From Thermoleophilia bacterium (GTDB taxonomy: Bacteria; Actinomycetota; Thermoleophilia; Miltoncostaeales; Miltoncostaeaceae): a stretch of 64,000 bases of DNA. The translations under genes and the position numbers were made by a program. This document shows, piece after piece, positions 28,706 to 37,341 of the stretch (position 1 is its first letter; each line of letters begins with the position of its first letter). The stretch is taken from positions 41,799 to 105,798 of the forward strand of contig JADLHW010000011.1 in NCBI GenBank assembly GCA_020848615.1, read 5' to 3'. The notes under the pieces are model-generated. The model saw only the letters and a program-made list of their open reading frames with translations. It did no database searches and was not told the origin of the DNA.

Positions 28706-28888
28706 GCGTAGCACTGGGGCGACCTCTGCGGCGGGCGGGACACGTGCGGGGTCGATGCCGTCCGGGCACGGACGCGCCGAGTCTAGTCCTCGCCGGGGTC
28801 GCCACAACCGCCCCAGGGGCGACGGATCGCCCGCGGCCGACTACCCTTCGGGCCGACCCGCGCCGCCGCGCGGGTCATCCTCCGTACG

Positions 28889-28934
28889 CGGGCCCGCAGG
28901 ATGCGGGCCGAAGCTCTGCGGCCAGGAGGGCCCG
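28889..28934 (+). repeat. Copy 1 of a ~46-bp structured repeat (outer palindrome CGGGCCC/GGGCCCG)
   Basis: CGGGCCCGCAGGATGCGGGCCGAAGCTCTGCGGCCAGGAGGGCCCG; near-identical to 30697..30743. Confidence 0.85.
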
Positions 28935-28956
28935 CCGCACCGACCCCGCACACCGC

Positions 28957-30747
28957 TTGCTCAACGCCAGGCTCTACCGAACCGCATGGCTCGTCGCGGG
29001 CGTCGCGATCATCGTGGCCCTGCTGACGCTGCAGTCGCGCCCGGCCCCGCCGGAGCCGGACGTCCCGTTCGCCGTGGACGGGGCGGTGGTGCGCGACGCC
29101 GCCGGGCGCCTGGAGGGGGTCGCGCCGCTGCGCGTGCCCGGGTCCCAGGACGACATCGACGCGGCCCAGTGGATGCAGGAGCAGCTGGCCGGCATCCCGG
29201 GGGCGGGCGGCGCGGCGCCGGACCGCAGCCGCGTGGGCCGGCAGGAGTTCGTCGCCCGGTACGGCCGCACCCTGGTGCAGCTCACCAACGTGTACCTGGT
29301 GGTGCCGGGCGGCACCGGCACCGGCTCGCGGGACGGGATCGTCGTGGTCGCGCCCCGCGACACCCCGCCGCGCATCCGGGCGGGGGCGACGTCCTCGGCG
29401 CTGCTGGTCGAGATGGCCCGCCTGTGGGCCACCAGCAGCCACGAGCGGCCCATGCTGTTCGTCTCGACCGACGGCAGCACGGTGGGGAACGCCGGCATCC
29501 GGTGGTTCCTGTCCCGCTTCTCGGACTTCCGCATCGGGGCGGTGGTCGTGCTGGACGCCGCCGCGGACGGCACCGGCCGCGGCATCGACATCTGGAGCCG
29601 GGGCCGCGACGGCCGGCAGGCGCTGGGCCTGGAGTCCATCGCCCGCACCGCCCTGGAGCGCGGCGGCATGGAGCCGGCCCCGCACGACGGCCTGTGGACC
29701 CAGCTGGCGCGGATGGCGGTGCCCGGGTCGTTCGGCGACCAGGCGCCGGCGGTCGCCGCGGGCAGCCCGGCGGTCCCCCTCGCCGCCCGCCCGGACGGGC
29801 CGCCGGTGTACCGGGACCTTCCGGACGCCGAGCGGATCTCGCTGATGGGCGAGGCCGCGATGGGCCTGCTGGGCACCCTCGACCAGGTGGACGCCATCCC
29901 GGGGCCCTCGCGGTCCGTGGTGCTCGCCGACCGCGAGCTGTCGGCCGGCGTCCTGCGGATCGTGATCCTGCTGCTGGTCCTGCCGCTGATCGTCGCGGCG
30001 GTGGACGCCCTGGCCCGGCTGCGCCGCGCCGGCGTCCGCCTGCGGCCGGGCCTGCGGGCCCTGCTGTGGCGCGCGGTGCCGCTGGCGGCCGCGGCGGTCG
30101 TGCTGCACCTGCTGGGCGTGGCGGGCCTCGTGCCGGGCGCGTCGGCGGGCGCGCCGCCGCTCCCCGGCGACGTCCCGCTCACCGCGCGCGGCGGGCTGGC
30201 CCTGGGCATCACCGCGGTGGTGGCCGTCGCGGCCTGGCTGGGCACCCGGGCGCGCGCCCGGGGCGCGGGCGCCGCCCCAGCCGGCGAGGCCGCCGCGGGG
30301 CTCGTGGCGCTGGCCGCGGTGAGCGCCGCCGCGTGGGCGCTCCGTCCGTCCGTCCTGCTGCTGCTGCTCCCCGCGGCGCACGCGGTGCTCATCGCGACCG
30401 CGGTGCCGCGCCGGTGGCAGGTGTCCGCCTGCGCCGCGGCGGCGGCGCTGCCCCTGGTGGGCCTGGCGTTCGTGACCGGCGGCCAGGTGGACCGCGACCC
30501 GCTGTTCGGCGCGTGGTACCTGGTGGCCACCACGGCGGAGGGCGCGCGCGGCGTGCTGGGCCCCGCGTTCGGGCTGGCCATGATCGCGTGCATGTGGTCG
30601 ATGGCCGCCCTGGTGGTGCTGCGCGCCCGGAAGGGCCTCGTGGCCGCGCGCCCGCCGGTGCGGCGCCGCCGTCCCCCGCAGGCCCCGCGCGGCGCGAGGG
30701 CCCCGCAGGATGCGAGCCGAGGCTCCGCGGCCAGGAGGGCCCGGTGA
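28957..30747 (+). CDS. M28/GAA1-like membrane protein, catalytic residues apparently lost
   Basis: TM, then IVVVAPRDTPPRIRAGATSSALLVEMARLWATSSHERPMLFVSTDGSTVGNAGIRWFLSRF (M28-like layout), then several TM helices; TTG start at 28957 proposed. Confidence 0.65.
   Translation: MLNARLYRTAWLVAGVAIIVALLTLQSRPAPPEPDVPFAVDGAVVRDAAGRLEGVAPLRVPGSQDDIDAAQWMQEQLAGIPGAGGAAPDRSRVGRQEFVARYGRTLVQLTNVYLVVPGGTGTGSRDGIVVVAPRDTPPRIRAGATSSALLVEMARLWATSSHERPMLFVSTDGSTVGNAGIRWFLSRFSDFRIGAVVVLDAAADGTGRGIDIWSRGRDGRQALGLESIARTALERGGMEPAPHDGLWTQLARMAVPGSFGDQAPAVAAGSPAVPLAARPDGPPVYRDLPDAERISLMGEAAMGLLGTLDQVDAIPGPSRSVVLADRELSAGVLRIVILLLVLPLIVAAVDALARLRRAGVRLRPGLRALLWRAVPLAAAAVVLHLLGVAGLVPGASAGAPPLPGDVPLTARGGLALGITAVVAVAAWLGTRARARGAGAAPAGEAAAGLVALAAVSAAAWALRPSVLLLLLPAAHAVLIATAVPRRWQVSACAAAAALPLVGLAFVTGGQVDRDPLFGAWYLVATTAEGARGVLGPAFGLAMIACMWSMAALVVLRARKGLVAARPPVRRRRPPQAPRGARAPQDASRGSAARRAR
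30697..30743 (+). repeat. Copy 2 of the structured repeat, directly upstream of a GTG start
   Basis: AGGGCCCCGCAGGATGCGAGCCGAGGCTCCGCGGCCAGGAGGGCCCG; ends at the GTG of the GT2 gene and includes its AGGAGG. Confidence 0.85.
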
Positions 30748-31703
30748 CCGACGCCCCCGCCGCGGCGCTCGCGGTGTCGGTGGTCATCCCGGTCTACGAC
30801 GAGGCGGAGTCCGTGGAGCCGCTGGCCGCCGAGCTGCTGCCCGTGCTGCGCGGCCTGGGCCGGCCGTTCGAGGTGGTGTTCGTGGACGCCGGGTCCCGGG
30901 ACGGCGGCGGCGACCGGCTGGTGGCCCTCGCCGGGCGGGAGCCCGAGGTGGTGGTGGTGCGCCTGCGCAGGAACTTCGGCAAGGCGGAGGCGCTCATGGC
31001 CGGGTTCGGCGTGGCGCGCGGGGAGGTCATCATCACCATGGACGGGGACCTCCAGGACGACCCCGCCGAGATCCCGCGCATGCTGGACGCCCTGGACGGC
31101 GGCCTGGACCTGGTGAGCGGCTGGAAGGCCGATCGCCAGGACCCGGTGGGCAAGCGGCTGCCCTCGAAGGTCTTCAACGGGGTCACCCGCAGGGTCAGCG
31201 GCGTCCCGCTGCACGACCTCAACTGCGGCTTCAAGGCGTACCGGGCGGACTGCGTGCGCGCCCTGGCGATCGCCGGCGACCAGTACCGCTACATCCCGGT
31301 GCTCGCCGCGTACGAGGGCTTCCGGGTGGGCGAGATCCCCGTGAACCACCGGGCCCGGCGGCACGGGAGGAGCAAGTACGGCCTGGAGCGGTACGCCCGG
31401 GGCCTGCTGGACCTGCTCACCATCACCTTCCTGGGCCGGTACCGGCACCGCCCCATGCACCTGTTCGGCGGGGTGGGCCTGGTGATGCTGTTCGTGGGCC
31501 TGCTGGTCTCGGCGTACCTCAGCGTGCTGCGGTTCCTGGGGCACGGCATCGGCAACCGGCCGCTGCTGCTGCTGGGCGTGCTGCTCATCCTGGTGGGCAT
31601 CCAGCTGCTCACCTTCGGGCTGCTGTCGGAGATGATCCAGCGCCAGCATGCGCGCTCCCGGGAGGACGACGCCGCGGCCCGCGTGCGCGACGTCGTGCGG
31701 TAG
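30744..31703 (+). CDS. GT2 polyprenyl-phosphate glycosyltransferase (DPM1/ArnC-like) with C-terminal TM pair
   Basis: SVVIPVYDEAESVEPLAAEL...LRRNFGKAEALMAGFGVARGEVIITMDGDLQDDPAEIPRML...LHDLNCGFKAYR. Confidence 0.93.
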   Translation: MTDAPAAALAVSVVIPVYDEAESVEPLAAELLPVLRGLGRPFEVVFVDAGSRDGGGDRLVALAGREPEVVVVRLRRNFGKAEALMAGFGVARGEVIITMDGDLQDDPAEIPRMLDALDGGLDLVSGWKADRQDPVGKRLPSKVFNGVTRRVSGVPLHDLNCGFKAYRADCVRALAIAGDQYRYIPVLAAYEGFRVGEIPVNHRARRHGRSKYGLERYARGLLDLLTITFLGRYRHRPMHLFGGVGLVMLFVGLLVSAYLSVLRFLGHGIGNRPLLLLGVLLILVGIQLLTFGLLSEMIQRQHARSREDDAAARVRDVVR

Positions 31704-31705
31704 CC

Positions 31706-32929
31706 GTGCGCCTGCTGTGGGTGGGCACGTACGAGCGGGACTACCCGCGCGGCAGGGTGCTGCGGGAGGGCCTGCGGGAGCTGGGCCACGTGGTGGTGCA
31801 GTGCCACCGGCCCGTGTGGGAGCGCACCACCCACAAGGCCGGGTCGTTCCTGCGGCTGCCGTCGCTGGCGGGCTCCGGCGCGCGGTACGCCGCGGGCTGG
31901 GCGGGGGTGCTGCGCGAGGAGCGCGCGGCGGGCCCCGCGGACGTGGTGGTGGCCGGGTACCCGGCGCAGCCCGACGCCCTGCCGGCGCACCTGGTGGCCC
32001 GCCGCCGCGGGGTGCCGCTGGTGGCCGACATGATGATCGCGTTCGGCGACACGCTGGCCGGTGACCGCGGACGGGCCGGCGGCGTGGCGGCCAGGGCCCT
32101 GGCGGGTCTCGACCGGTCGCTGGTGCGGGCCGCCGACCTGCTGGTCGCCGACACCGCGTGCAACGCCGAGTGGATCGTGCGGAACCTCGGGGCCCGGCCC
32201 GACCGGGTGGCCGTCGTGCCGGTGGGCGCCGAGCCGGAGGTGTTCGCCCCGGCGCCGGAGCCGCCCGGGCCGCCGGTCGCCCTGTTCGTGGGCAAGCTGG
32301 CGCCCCTGCACGGCCTGGGGGTGGTGCTGGCCGCCGCCCGCATGCCGGGCACCCCGGCGGTGCGGATCGTGGGCGACGGCCAGCTGGGCGGCTGGCTGGC
32401 GGCGGAGCTGGCGCGCGACCGACCGCCGGGCCTGGAGCACGTGCCGTGGATCCCGTACGCCCGCCTGGGCGAGGCGCTGGCGGCGTCGCACATCTGCCTG
32501 GGCGTGTTCGGGGGCAGCGACAAGGCCGGCCGGGTGGTGCCGAACAAGGTGTGGCAGGCGATGGCGGTGGGCCGCGCGGTGGTGACCGCGGACACGCCGG
32601 GCGTGCGGGAGGTCCTCACCGACGGCGTGGACGCGCTGCTGGTGCCTCCCGGCGACCCGCGGGCGCTCGCCGCCGCGCTGGCGCGGCTGGCGGCCGACGC
32701 CGCGTTGCGGCGCCGGCTGGGCGCCGCGGCCCGGGCCCGCTACCTGGAGCTGGGCGCGCCGCCGGTGGTCGCCGAGCGCCTGGTGTCGGCGATCCGGTCG
32801 GTCACGCTCTCGGCGAACGCGTCCGCCGCGGCGGGGCTGAGCGCGACGAACAGCGAGGGCTCGACGAGCTCGAGCTCCAGCACCACCGGGTCCCCGCCGG
32901 GCCCCGGCACCACGTCCACCCGGGCGTAG
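31706..32929 (+). CDS. Glycosyltransferase family 4
   Basis: VRLLWVGTYERDYPRGRVLREGLRELGHVVV...GVFGGSDKAGRVVPNKVWQAMAVGRAVVTADTPGVRE; 3' end overlaps the convergent gene. Confidence 0.87.
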   Translation: MRLLWVGTYERDYPRGRVLREGLRELGHVVVQCHRPVWERTTHKAGSFLRLPSLAGSGARYAAGWAGVLREERAAGPADVVVAGYPAQPDALPAHLVARRRGVPLVADMMIAFGDTLAGDRGRAGGVAARALAGLDRSLVRAADLLVADTACNAEWIVRNLGARPDRVAVVPVGAEPEVFAPAPEPPGPPVALFVGKLAPLHGLGVVLAAARMPGTPAVRIVGDGQLGGWLAAELARDRPPGLEHVPWIPYARLGEALAASHICLGVFGGSDKAGRVVPNKVWQAMAVGRAVVTADTPGVREVLTDGVDALLVPPGDPRALAAALARLAADAALRRRLGAAARARYLELGAPPVVAERLVSAIRSVTLSANASAAAGLSATNSEGSTSSSSSTTGSPPGPGTTSTRA

Positions 32930-33633
32930 AGCGGCACCGGGCCGGGCACGGCGGCCAGCGCGGCGGCCGCCAGCGCCCGCTCGGCGGGCGTGGGCTCCCG
33001 GGCGGAGATGTCCTCCTCCAGGTAGATCCCGCCCACGACGTCCTTCGGGCCGGCGAGCATCGGCCCCTTGCGGAACGCGTGGGTGAGGCGCCCGGCGATG
33101 TGCACCAGCCCGGTCTCGCCGGACGCGTCCACTCCGTCCAGGTAGGGCTGCACCATGGCCGTGCGGCCCGAGGCGTGCAGGTGCGCCACGTGCGCGCGGG
33201 CCGCCGCGGCGTCCGCGCAGCGCAGGGCGTCCATCGAGCCGGCGCCCACCGAGGGCTTCACCACGACCTCGCCGTCCGGGATCACCGGGTCCTCGCCCGG
33301 CGCGGCGAAGACGGTGGGGACGGTGGGCACGCCGCGGGCCGCCAGGTCGCCGAGGTACCGCTTGTCGAGCGCCCAGGCCACCAGGTCCGGCGGGTTCCAC
33401 AGCGGCGCGACGGCCGCCGTGGCCCGCACCCACGCCAGGAAGGCCTCGTGGCGGTCCATGTAGTTCCACGGTGAGCGCAGCACCACCGCGCCGAACGACT
33501 CCCAGGCGACCGCCGGGTCGTCCCACGACGGCAGCTCGGCCGTCGCGCCGCGGGCGGCGAGGGCCGCCGCCAGGAGCGGCAGATCCTCGTCGTGGTCCCG
33601 CGCGGCATCACAGGTCACCAGGGCCACGCGCAC
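32740..33633 (-). CDS. ATP-grasp superfamily protein (RimK-like fold)
   Basis: VALVTCDAARDHDEDLPLLAAALAARGATAELPSWDDPAVAWESFGAVVLRSPWNYMDRHEAFLAW...EVVVKPSVGAGSMD...VVLELELVEPSLF. Confidence 0.85.
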   Translation of the reverse strand: MRVALVTCDAARDHDEDLPLLAAALAARGATAELPSWDDPAVAWESFGAVVLRSPWNYMDRHEAFLAWVRATAAVAPLWNPPDLVAWALDKRYLGDLAARGVPTVPTVFAAPGEDPVIPDGEVVVKPSVGAGSMDALRCADAAAARAHVAHLHASGRTAMVQPYLDGVDASGETGLVHIAGRLTHAFRKGPMLAGPKDVVGGIYLEEDISAREPTPAERALAAAALAAVPGPVPLYARVDVVPGPGGDPVVLELELVEPSLFVALSPAAADAFAESVTDRIADTRRSATTGGAPSSR

Positions 33634-33681
33634 CCGCCCAGCCTACCGCCCGCCCGCGGGGCGGGCGTCTATGGTGCAGGG

Positions 33682-34452
33682 GTGTCCCGCCCGCCGGTCC
33701 ACGTCGAGGCCCACGCCTGGGGCGACGCCCCCGACCTGTACGGGCCCCGGCACGACTACCGCGAGTCGCTGGTGATGCGGCGGGTGCGGCGCATCGCCGT
33801 GCCCGGGGGACGCGCGCTGGACGCCGGCGCCGGCGCGGGCAGCCTGGCGGCGAAGCTCGCCACGGCGGGGTTCCGGGTGACGGCCGTGGACGGCAGCGCC
33901 GCGTTCGCCGGGCGCCTCGCCGCGGTCCTGGCGGCGGCCCCCGGCGGCCCGCACGAGGCCCTGCACGGCGACATGACCGCGCTGCCGGTGCCGGGCGCCG
34001 CGCTCGACCTGGTCACCTGCTGCGAGGTGCTGGAGCACCTGGAGGACGACGCCGCGGCGGCCCGGGAGCTGTTCCGGGTGCTGCGCCCCGGCGGTGCGCT
34101 GCTGGTGACCGTGCCCGCCGGCCCGGGGCGCATGGACTGGACCGATGCGTGGGCGGGGCACTTCCGCCGGTACGACGCGGCCGGCCTGCGGCGTCTCCTG
34201 GGCGACGCCGGCTTCGGGGCGGTGGACGTGCGCGGCTGGGGCTTCCCCTTCACCGGGCTGTACCACCGGCACGTGTACTCCCGGCTCCTGCGCCGGCGGC
34301 TGGACCGCGGCGACGCCGGGCTGGGGGGCGCGGCCGGCGGGGCCACCGGCGCGGCCGCCCGCGTGCTGCGCGGCGTCCTGGAGCTCGACACCCCCTTCAC
34401 GGGCCGCTTCCCCGGGTGGTTCGGGCTCATCGCGACCGCGCGGCGCCCGTGA
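33682..34452 (+). CDS. Class I SAM-dependent methyltransferase
   Basis: GGRALDAGAGAGSLAAKLATAGFRVTAVDGSAAF...DLVTCCEVLEHLEDDAAAARELFRVLRPGGALLVTVP. Confidence 0.9.
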   Translation: MSRPPVHVEAHAWGDAPDLYGPRHDYRESLVMRRVRRIAVPGGRALDAGAGAGSLAAKLATAGFRVTAVDGSAAFAGRLAAVLAAAPGGPHEALHGDMTALPVPGAALDLVTCCEVLEHLEDDAAAARELFRVLRPGGALLVTVPAGPGRMDWTDAWAGHFRRYDAAGLRRLLGDAGFGAVDVRGWGFPFTGLYHRHVYSRLLRRRLDRGDAGLGGAAGGATGAAARVLRGVLELDTPFTGRFPGWFGLIATARRP

Positions 34453-35381
34453 CCGACGGCGGCGCGGCCGCCGCCCCGCCCCGGCGGGCCCTGCGGCGCA
34501 CGGCGGGCCTGCTGGCGGGCGTCCTGGCGCTGGGGTTCCTGGCCTACGTGCTGGTGGACGGGTGGTCCGCGGTGCGGGCGCGCGACTGGGACCCGGACTG
34601 GGGCCTCCTGGCGGCGTGCGCCGCGGTGCTCGGCCTGTTCTACCTGGCGAGCGGCGCGGGGTACCTGGGGGTGCTGGAGTCGCTCACCGAGCACCGCCCG
34701 CCGCGCCGCCGCATGCTCGCCATCTGGGCGCTGTCGCTGCTGGGCCGCTACGTGCCGGGGTCGGTGGTGATGGTGGCCGGGCGGATGGAGCTCGCCCGGG
34801 ACCGCGGCGTGCCCCGCCGGGTCACGCTCACCGCCATCGTGTACGAGCAGGCCCTGGGGGTCGGGACGGCCGCGGCCGCGGCCGCCGCCTGGGTGCTCGT
34901 GTACGGCGATGTGGGGCCGTCGTGGCTGTCATGGCTCGTGGTCGCCCTGCCGCTGGGCCTGGTGCTCCTGCATCCGCGCGTCATGGGGCCGGCCAGCGCC
35001 TGGGCGCTCGCGAGGGCGCGTCGCGAGCCCCTGGCCCGGCTCATCCCGCCGGGGCGGGTCCTGCTGCTCGCCGGCTGGTACCTGGGCACCGCCGCGCTGC
35101 TCGCCGTGGGGATCTGGCTGTTCGTGCGCGGCCTCGGGGGGCCGGGGACCGGCTCCGTGCCGTTCGTGGGCGGCGCGTTCCTGTTCGCCTTCGCGGTCTC
35201 GATGCTCGCGGTGGTCGTGCCCTCCGGGCTGGGCATCCGCGACGGGGCGTTCGCCCTGGCGCTGTCCCAGCACGTGCCCGGCGGGGTGGCCGTCGCGCTG
35301 TCGGTGGGATCGCGGCTGGCCCTCACCGTGGTGGAGGTCGCCGTGGTGGGCGCGACCCTCCTGGCGGCGAGGCGCACGTGA
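34449..35381 (+). CDS. Lysylphosphatidylglycerol synthase TM-region / UPF0104-like membrane protein
   Basis: Polytopic; LSLLGRYVPGSVVMVAGRMELARDRGVPRR; VVVPSGLGIRDGAFALAL. Confidence 0.75.
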   Translation: MTDGGAAAAPPRRALRRTAGLLAGVLALGFLAYVLVDGWSAVRARDWDPDWGLLAACAAVLGLFYLASGAGYLGVLESLTEHRPPRRRMLAIWALSLLGRYVPGSVVMVAGRMELARDRGVPRRVTLTAIVYEQALGVGTAAAAAAAWVLVYGDVGPSWLSWLVVALPLGLVLLHPRVMGPASAWALARARREPLARLIPPGRVLLLAGWYLGTAALLAVGIWLFVRGLGGPGTGSVPFVGGAFLFAFAVSMLAVVVPSGLGIRDGAFALALSQHVPGGVAVALSVGSRLALTVVEVAVVGATLLAARRT

Positions 35382-36898
35382 CCGGTGGCACGGAGGTGCG
35401 CCCGCCGGTGCCCGCCCACCGGCCGCCGCGGCGCCCCCTGGACCGGCCGCTGGCGGCGGTGTGGGGGCTCATGGCCCTGTTCTCCGGCGTGTTCTGCTGG
35501 CTGGCCCTGCGCCGGTACGACGCGTTCTGGACCGGCCGGTTCGACCTGGGGAACATGGTGCAGGCCGTGTGGGCGTCCGCCCACGGGCACCCCCTGGAGG
35601 TCACGAACACCGCGGGCGTGCAGTTCATCCGCCTGGGCGCCCACGTGGACCCCATCCTGGTGGCGTTCGCCCCCCTGTGGCGCATCTGGCCGGACCCCCG
35701 GATGCTGCTCATCGCCCAGGTGCTCATCGTGGCCGCGGGCGCCGTCCCGGTGTTCCTGCTGGCCCGCCGGTGGTTGGTCGACGACCGCCTGGCGGTGGCG
35801 TTCGCCGCGGTCTACCTGCTGTACCCGCCCGTCCAGTGGCTGGTGGTCACCGAGTTCCATCCGGTCGCCCTCGCGACGCCGCTGCTGCTGTTCTGCATCT
35901 GGGCGGTCGAGGAGCACCGGCCCTGGTGGCTCGCGGTGTGCGCGCCGCTGGCGGCGCTCACCAAGGAGCAGGTGGGGCTGTCGCTGGCGCTGCTCGGCCT
36001 CTGGGCGTTCGTGCGGCACCGCCGCCGGTGGACCGCCGCGCTGCTGGCCGGGGGCGGCACCGCGTGGACGGCGTTCTGCGTGGCGGTGGTCATCCCCCAC
36101 CACTCCCCCACCGGCGGCAGCCCGTTCATCAACCGGTACGCGGATCTCGGGGAGAGCCAGTCGGAGGTGGTCAAGACCCTGGTCACCCGGCCGTGGGAGG
36201 CCGTGGAGGTGGCGCTGGGGTGGGGGCGGTTCACCTACCTGCTCGCGCTGGTGCTGCCGCTGCTGTTGCTGTCGTTCCTCGCGCCGCTGCTGGCGCTCGG
36301 CGCCCTGCCGGACCTGGGCCTCAACCTGCTGGCGCGTTATTGGCCCCAGTACTCGGTGCAGTACCAGTACACGGCCACGATCATCCCGTTCCTGATGGCG
36401 GCGGCCATCCTCGGGCTGGCGCGCCTGCGCGCGATGCGCCTGCCCCCGCCCGCGGCCCGCGCCGCGGCGGCGTCGGGCCCCCTGGCGGCGCTGCTGGTGG
36501 CCGCGGCCGTGGCGGGCGGCTGGTCGCAGGGCCCGCTGCCGTTCTGGAGGCACGTCCCCGGCGGCTCGTCCTCGCGGGCCCAGGAGTACACCGTCACGAA
36601 TCACGCGCGGGTGCAGGCCCGCGCCGTGGCCCTCGTGCCGGACGACCCCGACGTGGCGGTGTCGGTGAGCAACCTCATGGGCGCGAGGGTCTCGGCGCGC
36701 CGCGTCGTCTACACGTGGCCGGTCGTCAAGGACGCCACGTGGGTGCTGGTCGACGAGCGCCGGCCGTTCCTCGCCGACCGCCTCTCCACGCGGGAGCACC
36801 GGCTGCTGGTCGCCTCGCTACGCGCCGACCGGCGGTTCGCGCTCGTCTTCGACGAGGACGGCGTGCTGGTGTTCCACCGCGTCGGGCCGGCCCGGTGA
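35378..36898 (+). CDS. DUF2079 family membrane protein
   Basis: RRYDAFWTGRFDLGNMVQAVWASAHGHPLEVT...RLGAHVDPILVAFAPLWRIWPDPRMLLIAQVLIVAAGAVPVF. Confidence 0.85.
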   Translation: MTGGTEVRPPVPAHRPPRRPLDRPLAAVWGLMALFSGVFCWLALRRYDAFWTGRFDLGNMVQAVWASAHGHPLEVTNTAGVQFIRLGAHVDPILVAFAPLWRIWPDPRMLLIAQVLIVAAGAVPVFLLARRWLVDDRLAVAFAAVYLLYPPVQWLVVTEFHPVALATPLLLFCIWAVEEHRPWWLAVCAPLAALTKEQVGLSLALLGLWAFVRHRRRWTAALLAGGGTAWTAFCVAVVIPHHSPTGGSPFINRYADLGESQSEVVKTLVTRPWEAVEVALGWGRFTYLLALVLPLLLLSFLAPLLALGALPDLGLNLLARYWPQYSVQYQYTATIIPFLMAAAILGLARLRAMRLPPPAARAAAASGPLAALLVAAAVAGGWSQGPLPFWRHVPGGSSSRAQEYTVTNHARVQARAVALVPDDPDVAVSVSNLMGARVSARRVVYTWPVVKDATWVLVDERRPFLADRLSTREHRLLVASLRADRRFALVFDEDGVLVFHRVGPAR

Positions 36899-37341
36899 CC
36901 CCGCGCGCCGTCGCAGCCGCCGGCGCGGTCGCCGGCGCGGCGACCGCCGTGGGACCGCTCCTGGGCTGGTTCCGCTTCCGGCCGTCCGGGGGCGAGGTGG
37001 CGGTGTCCGGGCTCGACGCCTCGGGGGCGCTGTGGGTGGTCGCGCTGCTGGGGGTCGTCGCGGCGGGCCTGGCGGCGGCGTTCGTGCGCCGGCCGCTGCC
37101 CGAGGCGGCCCGCGTGGTGGGCGGCGCGCTCACCGCCCTGGGCGCCGCGGCGGCCGCGTGGAGCGCGTGGGTCGCCGGGCGGGCGTCCGTGGAGCTCACC
37201 GCGGGGTCCGGGTCCGACCGCATCGTGTTCGACCTGCGTCCCCACCTGCTGTGGCCGGCGGTCGCAACGCCGGCGGCGGCGGCGGCGGTCGCCGTGGCGG
37301 GCCTCCTGATCGCCCGTCCCCGCGTGCGGTGGCCGTGGTGA
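36895..37341 (+). CDS. Small membrane protein of unknown function
   Basis: GTGA overlap with upstream gene; four hydrophobic segments. Confidence 0.6.
   Translation: MTPRAVAAAGAVAGAATAVGPLLGWFRFRPSGGEVAVSGLDASGALWVVALLGVVAAGLAAAFVRRPLPEAARVVGGALTALGAAAAAWSAWVAGRASVELTAGSGSDRIVFDLRPHLLWPAVATPAAAAAVAVAGLLIARPRVRWPW

Noticed and set aside
28974-36799. Minus-strand ORFs 28974-31649, 31289-33526 and 34748-36799
   Set aside because: Antisense to motif-supported plus-strand genes; only the 32740-33633 minus frame has a coherent ATP-grasp sequence.
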